Source: Musa acuminata AAA Group (taxonomy: Eukaryota > Streptophyta > Magnoliopsida > Zingiberales > Musaceae). Taken from it: a DNA stretch of 64,000 nucleotides. The stretch spans positions 29,907,001 to 29,971,000 of the forward strand of contig NC_088339.1 in NCBI RefSeq assembly GCF_036884655.1, written 5' to 3'. Under the pieces are notes generated by a model that had not been told where the DNA came from, ran no database searches, and worked only from the letters and a program-made list of their open reading frames with translations. The translations under genes were made by a program, and so were the position numbers. Below, piece by piece: positions 1-22,389 of this stretch (the first letter of the stretch is position 1; each line of letters opens with the position of its first letter).

Positions 1-61
1 AAGCTAGCTGGGTATTCCAGTTGTCGAGGACTTTAGATGAGTTGTGGTTTACACTTTACAG

Positions 62-10840
<10,779 letters not shown>

Positions 10841-11655
10841 AAAACAATGTTTTATAAATTAAAACCCAGCAGCTGTGCAGTAGAAGGAATTCTTCAGTTA
10901 GAAATCTTGAACGCCTGTATGAGCAGTTATGATATTTCTTAGTTGCTTCAAAAAGCTTTACTCTGTGTAGGAATGAATGAACTATCGAAGATTTTTCTTG
11001 CCGATTGCCATCATCATTTCTATTCTTTCAGGATGATTGCCTGCTGATTTGGTGACCCCTTGCTGCAGGTAAAACAGGAGACAAATGTATGTCTTCTATT
11101 CAATCTATTCATGAATCAGATATAGGGGAAGAATGCTCCTCTTGATTATGACCATAGGTCTTTTTGACGTCAATGCTACCCTATGATACAAGGCTTTCAA
11201 GGTCTTGGATGTTCTGCGTTCCTCGAGGTCGGCGACCCTTTAATTTGTGCGCATTGGTCCTACTAGCCGTGGGATCGCCGTCACTCGAGTTGAGCCCGCC
11301 CCGACCTCTTCCGTGTACTCTTTATCCATTGCAATGCTGCTATGCAATCATCCTTTCTAAAGCTACGCTTTGGAATAATGTATTTGCGCTTCTAAATTTG
11401 AATACAATATGTGCATCACTTTTGTCAACATTCATAAAACAATATTAAATTCTTATCTAAATATATCCCCTATCACTTTCACATATTATTGGAAGAATAT
11501 TACTGTTAATTGAAGTTCATCGATAAACAATGCTATTCTCTCAGAAAATTCAATAAACATATCTCCTTTCCATTTTATCCGGTTGGATAATATATTTGTG
11601 TATTGCTCACCTCCTTATATTTCTTTTATTTGTCTTAGATAATTCTTCCTACTTC
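10841..11655. other. Cyclophilin 3' UTR and following spacer
   Basis: The 3' UTR begins after the stop at 10840. The end of the transcript cannot be fixed. A GC-richer patch at about 11165-11330 has an open frame but no recognisable protein family. No other gene is seen. Confidence 0.6.
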
Positions 11656-12061
11656 GGGGCTAATTATATATTACCTATTGTAATTAGATATCATAATCCT
11701 TATATTTTTAAAAGTTATATTGAGATCCTCGTATCGTCGACTCTATTGATGAAAATATCGGGTATTGTTAGGAAGGAAACAAAATGATACCTTCTATGTC
11801 TTTTGAGGTTTTTTTAGGAAATAAAATAAGACACTTGGTAGAAAGGGTCTCTTTCATAGGAAAACGCTTTCACAAAAGTTATAGAAGGTAAAATTACTAT
11901 CGATGAGAATAACATTGAAATTATATTTTTAATCCTATTTTGCATGCAATAGCAATATAATTTCACTTTAATGAGTATAGGGATCCAATATAATTTTTAA
12001 AAGTATAAGGATTAAAATACTAAAGATGACTAATTAAGAAAGATAATATTTAATTAGCCCC
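11656..12061. mobile_element. Fold-back MITE family B copy 1
   Basis: The left arm (from 11656, ggggctaattatatatta) and the reverse complement of the right arm (ending 12061, ggggctaattaaatatta) align over roughly 75 bp. Two other copies with the same arm sequence occur near 35.1-35.6 kb and 44.6-44.8 kb. There is no coding interior, and I could not identify a clear target duplication, so the superfamily is open. Confidence 0.65.
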
Positions 12062-12793
12062 TGTCTCAGATATAGAAAATATATTGATTGGGAGATATAT
12101 CTCAACCAGATGCCACCATCGCAATGGACTCTATCAGCGCGTTGCGGTCCGATTAGTCGGCATTGGTTCCACAGAGCCATCTGTGTTTCGCTCGAATTCG
12201 ATCTAGATTAGGTTTCATCGTGATCCACCCCCCAACCCCTCCTCGTTTCCCACTGTTCAAGCAGCATCAGCGGACGAGAGGTCAGAGTAAAGCAGGTGTC
12301 ATCCGCTTTCGTTCTTGACATGTGTTCATGCTTGTTCTTCCACTGTTCTTATCTTTTGCTTTTTGTACAGGTGAGAAAAGCATTTACGGAGTACCGTTGA
12401 ATCACCGTTCAACGATGCTTTTAACCTTCTGTGACGCTCGTGACAAAATCTTTTGACGAGGAAGGTGCAATGAACAAAGAACAATCTGAGTCACAGCACC
12501 ACAGATTCTCCTGAATCACGAGCACGGTCCCAATAATATTTGCCTTGGACTTGTTTTTCTTTTTGCCATTTTATTTTCTTTAAACTCCACATAAATTAAA
12601 CCGTAATTATGATAAGAGAAATCTCATTATTATTCATCTTTCTTTTTTTTTAATTATAGAAATAATTTTTAAATCAGAGTCAATCGAGATTTCTTTTCAT
12701 GTTAGTCTAAATTCAATCTTAAGATACGTATCGAAGGATCGATCGTGTATCGATCATATATTGTTTCGAGATGTAAGATACACATATTGTCAG

Positions 12794-12904
12794 TATCGAT
12801 AGAAGATCATGATATCCTCAATTAATCTATGATTCGAGGATCAATTTTATGATTGTTTCTCAAATCATAGATTGATTGATGATATCATAATCTTCTATCA
12901 TATG
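12794..12904. repeat. Long imperfect hairpin (inverted repeat)
   Basis: The left arm (about 12794-12836) and right arm (about 12859-12904) pair over about 42 bp with about four mismatches and a loop of roughly 22 nt. The shared core is gatagaagat and aatctatgatt. It could be a small MITE or a foldable transcript; nothing in the sequence decides between these. Confidence 0.75.
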
Positions 12905-13476
12905 TCAACGATGATAATGTTGTGTAGAAAACTGATATCTTTGTAAGACAGACTTAGACGTCTATATATAAGTGTTGAACTCGAAAAACAATAGCTGAAT
13001 GTTTTAGGGAGTTGTGTGACGTAACATCAGAGACTAACCTATTGAATGTGGATTCTGCAGGCTTCAACGTAAATGGATTCTACTTTCAAATCGATTAACT
13101 TCCAGAAGATGCGAGCTAAATCACTCTCACTGGAGGATAAGTACATCAATGTATGCATCTTTTCATGCTTGGAAAAGATAAAGACAACAAGCACAGTACA
13201 AAGAGTTTTTTGGTATTGAGGGGGAGAACACCATCAGACATCATGGGAAGGGCAGAGGAGGGAGATGAAGGTTTGCTTCTCGGTCATGGTCATGGTCATG
13301 GTCATTGCATGGACGCATGCATTTCCCGAGGAGAAGCGAATCATCCCAGCAGCCAGCCCTACCCTTTGCTTTCTCGTCGCAGTTCACCGCTGCACTTTAA
13401 CGGCGCCCGAGGGGAGGGAGGGGCATATCATCCTCTGGTTTCGAGACCATCCCTTCGTTTCAGTACCAGGAGAAAA

Positions 13477-13481
<5 letters not shown>

Positions 13482-13533
<52 letters not shown>
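13482..13533. repeat. (GA)n microsatellite
   Basis: About 26 GA dinucleotides upstream of the RanBP2-type zinc-finger gene. Confidence 0.97.
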
Positions 13534-13537
<4 letters not shown>

Positions 13538-13605
13538 CAAAAGCGAAGGCCACTCACATAAACACCACACCGCCGGGGGGGGTTGAACTTGCATGGATGC
13601 ATAGC

Positions 13606-13650
13606 AGAAGAAGAAGAAGAAGAACAAGAAGAAGAAGAAGAAGAAGAAGA
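13606..13650. repeat. (GAA)n microsatellite
   Basis: A nearly pure AGA/GAA triplet run with one interruption (acaag). Confidence 0.95.
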
Positions 13651-13920
13651 ATTCAGGGGATCATTATTGGAAGCGAAAAGATGGTCAAACCCATCCTCGA
13701 AGACTACTTTTCTTTATCGAAATCCACCAGTTTTTCCTTTTACTTTCTTGAGCATTTCACTACCTGCTGGTGCATGAAAAACACTGAAAGGATATGCTTT
13801 CTCCCTCTCCAATAATTCCTCCAGTCTCTCTCAGCTGTGAATCCAAAGATAAAGCCATCACCATCCATTGTTTTCACCCTCGCACTACTTTAATTAGTCT
13901 CCCGATTCCGTGCCATGAAA

Positions 13921-13943
13921 TGCATGCATGCATGCATGCATGC
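13921..13943. repeat. (TGCA)n microsatellite
   Basis: Five to six TGCA units. This also creates overlapping CATGCATG (RY-type) motifs. Confidence 0.95.
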
Positions 13944-14592
13944 TGGCCACAGTGCAACATTGGAGTGGGCAGATTGAAGCTCTAAAGACCAAACCACTGC
14001 ATCACTGTATGAGAAAGATGAAAGATTTGACAGCATATTTGACCTAATTACACTGGAAAAAGAATGTTGCTCGATAAGGTTCGATTAGTGTGTGGAATAC
14101 ATATTCTTGTTTGTCTTGTGATGCTCTGTCTTTAACTCTTCCATGTTCCTTGTCCAATCCACTTCTTGTTTTGGAGCATTAGCATGGTGAAAAGATGCAT
14201 TCAGACAAGGAAATAATAGCATGCGTTGTCACATCAACTCTAGACATCCAGTAAGAACAGAGCCAATGTAGGGTGAGAATCATGTAAGGAGGTGGCAAGG
14301 TGGATGCCATGATTCACACATGCATGCATTTCCACCTTCCTCTCCTCTCCATTGTCTAAAAAGATGTTGCCAAGTATGCCTTCTTCAAATTCCCCATAAT
14401 CTTACCTGTCTTTTGGCCTCCATCTCTGTGCTGCTCTTTTATCTCCTCCTCCCTCTTCTCTTTTTTGTTCTCCTTTGTTCATCATCTCTGTGATTCCATC
14501 GTTCAAGAAGGGGCAGTAAAAAGGAAAAGTGAGAACATTCCTGGGCCTCCACACCCAATTTAGATTCCCAATTATTGAAACCCACATGCAAG

Positions 14593-14598
14593 TATAAA
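14593..14598 (+). promoter_or_regulatory. TATA box of the zinc-finger gene
   Basis: TATAAA about 200 bp before the start codon at 14798, followed by a leader and a likely 5' UTR intron (donor gtaagc at 14682, acceptor ttgtag ending 14782). Confidence 0.6.
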
Positions 14599-14797
14599 AC
14601 CACCCTCCCCTCAAGAACACAAACTTGAAGAACCACACAGAAGAGTGTCATTCTCTTCTCCTTCTCTTTCTCCCAGTTAGGGTAAGCCATTAATGATCTC
14701 CAATGCTGGTTCTGACTTGTGTTTCTCCACGAACTACAAAGAATCGTTTTCTTGATCTTGTTTTGGGTGTCTTGGTTTGTAGGACGTGGGCGGGAAG

Positions 14798-15484
14798 ATG
14801 AACAGGAAGCCGGGAGACTGGAACTGCAGGTCCTGCCAACACCTCAACTTCAGCCGCCGGGACTCGTGCCAGCGATGCGGCGACCCGAGGATGAGCGTGG
14901 ACAGGTCCGAGTACGCAGCCATCGGTGGCCGCGGCGGGCCATCGTTCGGCTTCAGCGGCTCCGACGTCCGCCCAGGTGACTGGTACTGCTCCTGCGGTGC
15001 CCACAACTTCGCCAGCCGCTCCAGCTGCTTCAAGTGCGGCGCCTTGAAGGATGACTCCGCCATCGGCGGCGGCGGCGGAGGCGGAGGCTGCGGCTTCGAC
15101 GGCGACGTGCCACGGTCGCGGGCGTTCGGGTTCGGCGGTGGGCGTGCCGGGTGGAAGTCCGGAGACTGGATCTGCAACAGGTGCCCTCCCTGCCCCCTCC
15201 TCTTCTTCGTTCAAACGACTGCATGCATGCATGCACGTCGGTGGTTCGGATCACCTGCATCTCCTTCCATCGTGCGTCTAATTGCAACCAAAGTAGGAGA
15301 GTACAAGAGAAGAAGATCCGATTGCTACCAAAGCTTTCACCTCTCCTGTGAACAAGCCATTCATAGTATAATGTTTCGGCTTTGCAGGTCGGGCTGCAAC
15401 GAGCACAACTTCGCAAGCAGAATGGAATGCTTCCGCTGCAGTGCACCGAGGGATTCAGGCAACCCATCTGCCACTGGCGCTTAA
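14798..15484 (+). CDS. RanBP2-type (NZF) zinc-finger protein with three fingers
   Basis: Exons are 14798-15180 and 15388-15484, joined AG|G, giving 159 aa. The start MNRKPGDW is chosen because it matches the family start and is the first ATG after the probable 5' UTR intron. Finger 1 is C10-x2-C13-x10-C24-x2-C27. Finger 2 (RPGDWYC) has a shortened C-x-C first pair. Finger 3 (WKSGDWIC, then CNEHNFASRMECFRC) spans the intron. Gly-rich linkers separate the fingers. The layout and length (about 160 aa) match plant proteins like Arabidopsis At3g15680. RanBP2/NZF fingers of this W-x-C type bind single-stranded RNA or ubiquitin in other proteins; no substrate is known from the sequence here. The 207-nt intron holds a TGCA repeat. 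Confidence 0.95.
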   Translation: MNRKPGDWNCRSCQHLNFSRRDSCQRCGDPRMSVDRSEYAAIGGRGGPSFGFSGSDVRPGDWYCSCGAHNFASRSSCFKCGALKDDSAIGGGGGGGGCGFDGDVPRSRAFGFGGGRAGWKSGDWICNRCPPCPLLFFVQTTACMHARRWFGSPASPSIVRLIATKVGEYKRRRSDCYQSFHLSCEQAIHSIMFRLCRSGCNEHNFASRMECFRCSAPRDSGNPSATGA

Positions 15485-18420
15485 TCTAACATTGCTCTGA
15501 TCTCCTAAACTCTGGCTCATCTGTGTCATTCCATGGCAGGCACTGAAGTCTAAGGAGAAGATGAAGAAGTGAGCGATGGAAGAGAGCTTATGATACAGCA
15601 GTAATATCAAGTTATAATAACTAGTTTTGTCTGTTCGATCACTCCCATGTTGTGTCCCCTTCTCTCAGTTCTCGTTTGCTTTTGATGTCTGTGACCTCCA
15701 CCCTACCCTGCACCTCTTCTTATGTCTCTGGAAAAGGGCTTGTCAGCTTCTTGTAGGGTAGGATGGTGATGCTTAATGGATTAGGTAAGGAGAAGTCCCT
15801 TTCTGTTTGATTATGAATGGAAGTATATATTGTAGCGCATATATGTCCAGTCTCCTCCGATGGGATGTGTGCTCAAACTCATCACCAAGGAATAATGTGT
15901 TGGGAAGTGCCTTGGCACTGTGAAATGTCCAACAAAAGCATTTGAGAGGCTTTGGTTTCAACCAAGCTTGAGCTTAAACTTTGAGGAATATCTCATATTA
16001 AACTATCAAACAGTAAAATGAACAAAATCACCATTATGTTTGTGTGGAAGGAAAATATAATATCAAAGAGAATCAACAAGTATTGATTTACTTATTTGAC
16101 ATCATTTGTCTATATGTATGTATGTTCTCACTACAGGAGACTAATAAAAACAAACAAAAACTCCCTTTTGACTTAATCAAAGTCCAATGCCAAAGCCTAT
16201 TATTCACCCTCTCTCACTCAGCTGCTTTAAATCTGTCAGAGAAAACCCTAAGAATAAAATCTTTTCCAAACAAAAACTGGTTTTTTTTTGTTTTTGTTAG
16301 CCAAGTAAACTTGTCCTCCAAACAAATCTGTCTTCAGCTAAACAAAAAAATAAACTGCTTACCAATCTCAACAGTCTTGTAGAGATTAACAGGTGGATTC
16401 CCTCTCATATATAAGAAGTAAAACAAGAAGATTAGCAGTAGTGTAAGTTTATTGATCCATTGAGTCTCCTGCAATAATTAAATGCATGTAGTTCGAAGCT
16501 GATCCACTTCAAGATTGAAATGTGAGCATCACATTGGATTCTCTCGACTTCAGTCAAGCTTTACAGAGCTTTGGTAGAATGAGCTGCTGCATGTGAGCCA
16601 AGAACTAGACCTGGTCAAAAGTCCATGACACCCTAATTATATTTGCCCCCACACCTCCGTTACTTCCACTTTGAGCAAGACTCTTTTCCATGCTTTATGT
16701 TACGTTTACTTCACTTGTGCTTTAGCTTTCCAACTTTTAGCATTATCTATCTTGTTTAAAGACGAGTGATTAGAGAACAAACTGCACTTTTATCCTGCTG
16801 CTTCTCCAGCCGTTAATTAGTGTTCTTCGCATCTGGTGTCAAGCCTTTTTGCTGTGGAAGGTACAGAGACAACCAGACATTGTAACTTGATGATCGAAAG
16901 CCAAATTGTACTTTAGTATGTGATTTACCAAATGTAAAGTTTATGAACCCAACTGAGATTCGAATTAAAGGAATCAAATCGTCAAAATATGTTCATGCAA
17001 AACTCCAGTTTTATCTGCCAGAGCTCATTGTTTTGGTTTCTATCCTAATTGTCATGTTCTGGGAATCAAAATGGATCAAAAGCCAGTGCTGATTACTGCA
17101 CTGCTGCATCATCAGATCAATTCAGAACTGAGATATGGTTTCTTTCGAACTGCACAAGAGGGATTGCATTGACCTTCACACAGTAGGTGATTCATGATGC
17201 ATAGCTGATGAAAGCCAGATTTATAGGGGTGTTTGATTCCAAATCATGTGATCTTATAAGAAATTCTCACGAATAGGACTTAAGAGGATGAAGGCCGAAA
17301 CCCAAATGGCCGGCTCGCTGGGCCATCAGAAATCAAAAGCACACGCATATGCATGGATGCATGTTGAACTGCACACGTATTCTTCTTCTTCCTTCTCCCA
17401 TCTCCCATCTGCCATTTACTTGGAAATCCAATCGCAGGCTGGAGTGCGACCACCAAGTGAATCTCCCCCCACATCAAAACTTGGCTCAGATGCATGCATG
17501 TGTCTGGTTCATCCTCCCTTCCCCACCCACCCCCATCACATGAGCTCTCATAATTGGCGGCACCCAACTTAGAATAACACCATATGTGCGTGTACATGCA
17601 CAGCTAAGCACACCACTTAGGCCGATGCAACTGGCAGCATGCAGGGCCTTGTGACAGAAGACCTCAAGTGGGGGAGGGTGAAAGAAACCAAAGGAGTGCA
17701 GGTTTCCTGGTCAAAGCATGCATGTGATGCGACCATCAATTTAGAATGGTCAAGTTGGGCTCATCCACCATTGTCTATAGCTGGAGTAAGGTCAGGTTAA
17801 TGCACCTTGTTAGGTGTCACATCCAGTTGCATCCTTTGATTTGTATTTGGTCTACTTCACCTCCATGCAACTTCGTTGAGACAAGCAAGAGAAGGGATTA
17901 GAGGAGGGGATGGCTGCTGGGTTGGGTTGAGGATGAGAAATGGAGTAGGAGAAGTGGACCTGTGTGGCGTTAGGGATATGCTATGTCAGGTTGACTTGAG
18001 TCAGTGGGGGAACAATAAATGGACTAAATGGATTCCATCTCTTTTTGATCCATATACATTATCAACATGATAATTCTGGTGGCATTTTTGATAAAAAGGA
18101 AAAGAGGCAAAATATATTTCTCGCTCAATATATAATAGAAAATTGGTGACACAGAAGACATATGTGATGAATGTAATTACTAAAAAGTCCTTGGGATTAC
18201 AAAGACATCAGAAACATTTTAGGTACTTAATGTATTTTAAATTTGAACTAATTAGTGTTAACTATAGTGGAACTAATAGTTAAATTGATAATTAGTTTTC
18301 TAATTATTTAGGATTTTGACTTAAGCTAGCTAATATTAGACATAATTAATATGAGCTGGATGATATCAAGGAACATGTGCTACATTTAAATTGAAATTTG
18401 TGAGGGCAAATATGTTATTG
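15485..18420. other. Zinc-finger 3' UTR and AT-rich spacer
   Basis: The 3' UTR of the zinc-finger gene is followed by spacer with no recognisable gene. Several CATGCA-type motifs occur at about 17345-17730. The stretch 18180-18340 is AT-rich with repeated aactaatt/aattagtt words that could pair. Small open frames here have no family match. Confidence 0.5.
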
Positions 18421-18437
18421 TTTGGACATCGGAAGGA

Positions 18438-18447
18438 TACATATGTA
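18438..18447. promoter_or_regulatory. Palindrome TACATATGTA, possible EIN3-type site upstream of EBF
   Basis: A perfect 10-bp palindrome about 450 bp before the EBF start codon. EIN3/EIL proteins bind ATGTA-core sites and are known to activate EBF2 in Arabidopsis. That this site is used is inference. Confidence 0.3.
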
Positions 18448-18885
18448 AAAGAAAGGATAAATGCGTTGAGAATTGGCAAACGTGGCCCATTCCCCCCGGC
18501 GCTGATGGGAGACGGATGCAATGCATTCAAAGGGCATAATGGGGTTTACACCCCTCACGGTACAGCACACGAGGTCAGTCCCTGCGGGGTCATCTCCTCC
18601 GTCCATTCGTCCGCCCCCTTCTTTTATGTTGAGCCGAAGCCCCTGCTCACCCACTCCATTCTCTCCCCTCTTCTTCTTCGTCCTCCTCCTCCTCCTCCTC
18701 TTAATTTTTCCCCCTCATAGATCGGCCGATCTGTATGGGGCTTGTCTTCTGATGCGTTCGGCGGACTCTGCTGATCGGGTGTTGGTGTTTTTGTCGTCGA
18801 TTAGCTCCCTTTTGTTGCTGCTTTTGCTGTTGGTGTTCGTGCTCGTCGGATCCGGCTTCTTCGGGTTTCTGCTCCGTCTGTGCTC

Positions 18886-21362
18886 ATGGCGGCGCTTGTC
18901 AACCGCGGCGGTAATCCCTTTTCTGCTATTTTCTAGATCTGTTGGTCTATATGTTTGTTTCTTGTCAAAGCGGTGGATTTTTCTTCGGATCTGTTTGATC
19001 TTTACGTTTCTCTGTGGGATTTTGTTTGTATTGTTGGTTTTGATGATTTTTTCCTTAGTTTGAAACTGGAAATCTGGATTAAATTGGTTGGATGCTGTGG
19101 TATGGCTCTTGTGTCGGGTTTAATTTTGTTCAATCTGATTTTTTTGGGCGTGCTCGGTAGTTTTTACTGTGTTTTGGAGGACAGATCTCTGTGTTTTCCC
19201 GTTTTAGGAGGGATTGACACGAGATCCATGGATTTTTGGATATAGCTATGAATTAGTGGGGAATCAAGATTACAAGACAGCATCTTGCTTGTTCTTTAGT
19301 ACTAGCATGCTGGAATTTTTTTGTTGCGTTGAGATCTGTCATGATTTGTTTTCGCGGTTCAGGGGTTTCCATGACGATGATGTTTATCTCACCGTCCTCC
19401 CATCTTCCTGGTGTTGCAGGTAGTGATGATATCTGCCATGGTGGCTCTCTTTTCTCGAACCTCGTGGATTCGAGCCTCCTCCTGTCTCTTAGTCGTAACG
19501 TTGATGTCTACTGCTCCTCTCGCAAAAGGCCCCGGGTCACAGCTCCGCTCGCCTTCAGGGCAGAGAAGAAAGTTGCTTACAAGAAGCAGCAGCCCCGCTC
19601 GATCGACAGCCTTCCTGACGAATGCCTCTTCGAGATCCTCAGGCGATTGCCAGGAGACAAGGAGAGAAGCAACTCTGCTCGTGTGTCTAAGCGCTGGCTT
19701 ATGCTTCTGAGCAGCATCCGTTCCTCCGAGCTCGGTGCTCGGAAGAAGTCTCGCGTAGAATCAGGGAAGAAATTCTTACCAGACCTGAACAAAAATGTGC
19801 TTTTGGATGAGCAGGAAAGTGAGAACAACGGGTATCTCACCAGGCGCTTGGATGCAGAGGAAGCAACGGATATCAGGCTTGCTTCTATCGCCCTTGGAAC
19901 CTGTAGCCGTGGTGGGCTCGGCAAGCTTTTCATCCAAGGAAGCAATTCGACTCGTGTCACTGATGTTGGCCTCTCTGCAATTGCTCACGCTTGTCCTGCC
20001 CTCCGGGTTCTGTCCATGTGGAAGGTGCCATTAATCACTGATGCTGGTCTTTCGGAGATTGCTGACGGATGCCCCCTGTTAGAAAAGCTTGACCTTTGTC
20101 AGTGTCCGCTGATCACGGACAAGGGCCTAGTAGCTGTTGCTAAAAAGTGCCCCAACTTGACGTCTTTGACAATTGAATCCTGCGCAAACATCTGCAATGA
20201 AGGTCTTCAGGTTATTGGTCGTAGCTGTCCGAAACTAAAGTCTCTTACCATCAAGGACTGCCTTCATGTTGGTGACCAAGGAATTGTAAGCTTGGTCTCT
20301 TCCGCCTCTTCTTGCTTGGAAAGGATTAAACTTCAGGCCCTGAATATCAGTGACATTGTTCTCGCGGTGATTGGTCATTATGGAAAGAATCTAATTGACT
20401 TGTCACTGAATGGGCTCCAGAATGTGGGTGAGAAGGGATTTTGGGTTATGGGCAATGCTCTTGGCTTGCAGAAATTGAGGTCCATCACTATCAATTGTTG
20501 CAATGGGCTTACTGATAAAGGGTTGCAAGCTATTGCGAAGGGATCCCCTTTTTTGAAGCAGCTCTTTGTTCGAAAGTCTTGCTACCTATCTGATGCTGGT
20601 TTGAGATCTTTTGCCGAAACAGCAAGGGCTCTTGAGAACTTGCACCTTGAGGATTGTAACCGGATCACTCTCATGGGTGTCCTTGGTGCCCTTTTGACAT
20701 GCAATCCAGAGTTAAAGTCGCTTGTTCTAGTGAGATGCTTGGGCATCAGAGACATCGCTTTTGCTCCTACCCAACTGCCATCATGCATGTCACTTAGGTC
20801 CCTAACCATTCGAGACTGTCCAGGTGTCACAGGGGCTAGTTTACAAGTGGTGGGGAAGATCTGCCCCCAGTTACAGAAATTGGACTTGAGTGGACAAGTT
20901 GGGGTGACTGATGCTTCGCTCATCCCACTGATCCAGAGTTCTGAGGTGGGCTTTGTGGAGGTCAATCTAAGCGGTTGTGTTAATCTGACAGATGCTTTGG
21001 TCACTATGCTGGTTAAGGCGCATGGAAGTACACTTAAGATGCTTAATCTTGATGGTTGTAAGAGAATTACCGATCAAAGCCTTGTGGCAATTGCGGACAG
21101 CTGTTCTGTGTTCGATGACCTTGATTTGTCATGTTCCTCAATAAGCGATTACGGTGTGGCAGTCCTGGCATCAGCGAGGCAGCTTAACCTGTGTACACTC
21201 TCTCTTGCAAGTTGTTCAAAGGTCACAGACAAGAGTCTACCATTCTTGGGGAACATGGGGAAGTCTATGGTAGGCCTGAATCTTCAGCACTGCAGCTTGA
21301 TCAGCATTCACGGCATTGGGTTGCTCGAGGAGAAGCTATGGTGGTGTGACATCATTTCCTAG
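18886..21362 (+). CDS. EBF: EIN3-binding F-box protein (EBF1/EBF2 type)
   Basis: Exon 1 (18886-18910) is a 25-nt coding microexon, MAALVNRG. The intron is 18911-19419 and exon 2 is 19420-21362, giving 655 aa. The short first exon is chosen because it restores the family N-terminus (followed by GSDDICHGGSLF); the longer frame reading from 19329 into the intron has no such match. An F-box (SIDSLPDECLFEILRRLP) lies at about residues 69-110, followed by about 14 Cys-containing leucine-rich repeats (C-x-x-L-x-x-L, ITDxGL) to the end at WWCDIIS. EBF proteins are the substrate receptors of an SCF ubiquitin ligase that degrades EIN3/EIL transcription factors in the nucleus when ethylene is absent. 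The gene looks intact. EBF1 and EBF2 are not separable from this sequence alone. Confidence 0.96.
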
Positions 21363-22125
21363 ACGAACAGATTGCTGAAAAATGGTATAGGGGAATCTCT
21401 TGGGAGTCTGATAGTCAAGCTTTCATGAGCTCCAGCACCAGAAACCGATCATGAGCAGCAGCGGTACATTCAGTTTGTTTTTGGCTCATGTCTTCTGCCC
21501 ATGGGCTTCCAACTTTCTGGCAGATTTGGTCATCTTCCAGGACCTGTGGCCGATTGCTTTTTTACAGATGTTCTTCGCAAGAGGACTCTGTTTAGGGTGT
21601 TTGCCAATCACTGATTGGCTGGCTTTACTCTATTTTGGCTTCGGTCCTGGAGATCACAACCATATCTGGTCTTAGTCCAAGTTTTTTTGTTCAAGTCTGG
21701 TTATCTCATGTACTAGATATTTTTCGTATGATCCTGGTTAGGTCTTACGGGGAAGCATCACATATTGCTTCTCTTGTGTTTGAGCCAAGACAATGCTTGT
21801 GAGTCAAACTTGCGTCCAGTGAGTTTCAAGTTGGTCTGTCCTCGGTGTTCCAGTCTGGGCTTCATGCCCACTGAGTCATTTGGGTCTGTTATGTCTTCAG
21901 TGTGGGTCTTGTTTGGTTGCTTTTTGCACAGTTCTGTTTAGATGCCTGAGCTTCATGGGATTTGGCCATGGCTGCATATAGTTTGAGCATGCCATGACAA
22001 CCTTGTGTGGTTGTTTTCTCTCCACCAAATCCTACTTTTCCAGGCTGAGGGAGGGCTGTAATCTCTGCGACCTTTCTGTAATGAATAAACTTGTTTTGTT
22101 GTACACGATTGTATCGGTTTCCTTG
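21363..22125 (+). other. EBF 3' UTR with T-rich tracts and an AATAAA signal
   Basis: Transcript-like sequence with short T runs (near 21557 and 21680) and atgaataaac at about 22081. In Arabidopsis, poly-U motifs in the EBF1/2 3' UTRs let EIN2 repress their translation. Whether these T runs act that way is inference. The polyadenylation site is approximate. Confidence 0.5.
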
Positions 22126-22326
22126 GCTTATAGTATCTGTGTCATTCTATAATGATATCCGTTGCCGTTCTTGCTTGCTCTGAGACAAACAGTGATGTTC
22201 TTCCTTCGGTTTGGTTGTTTTGTCTCCTCCAAAGCCTACTTTGGCAGGCTGATGGGGAGCTGTAAAGCAACCTTTCTACAATGAACAAACTTGATTCATG
22301 GTACATGATTGTATCGGTTTTCCATG
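22007..22326. repeat. Tandem duplication of the EBF 3' end
   Basis: Unit 1 (about 22007-22125) and unit 2 (about 22208-22326) align along their length: ggttgtttt, ctcc.cca, cctact, caggctga.g, agctgtaa, cctttct, gtac, gattgtatcggttt. The spacing is about 204 bp. Unit 1 carries AATAAA and unit 2 has AACAAA at the same place. Confidence 0.75.
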
Positions 22327-22389
22327 CCTCGTCTCTGTAGCTGGTCTTATGGCTCTCGAGACAGATTGATGCTCCTCTGGGTGGGCTGC

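Larger units (their letters stand above)
12062..14592. other. Spacer upstream of the zinc-finger gene
   Basis: Contains a leader-like GC-richer stretch (about 12110-12300), the hairpin at 12794-12904, GA, GAA and TGCA microsatellites, and many CATGCA motifs. An open frame at 13153-13815 is low-complexity and matches no family I know. No gene is called. Confidence 0.5.

Noticed and set aside
13153..13815. Open frame upstream of the zinc-finger gene
   Set aside because: Its end is made of GA and GAA microsatellite and its start has no family match.
19329..19419. Longer N-terminus for EBF reading from 19329
   Set aside because: This stretch is intron sequence ending in tgttgcag; the 25-nt exon at 18886 gives the known family N-terminus.
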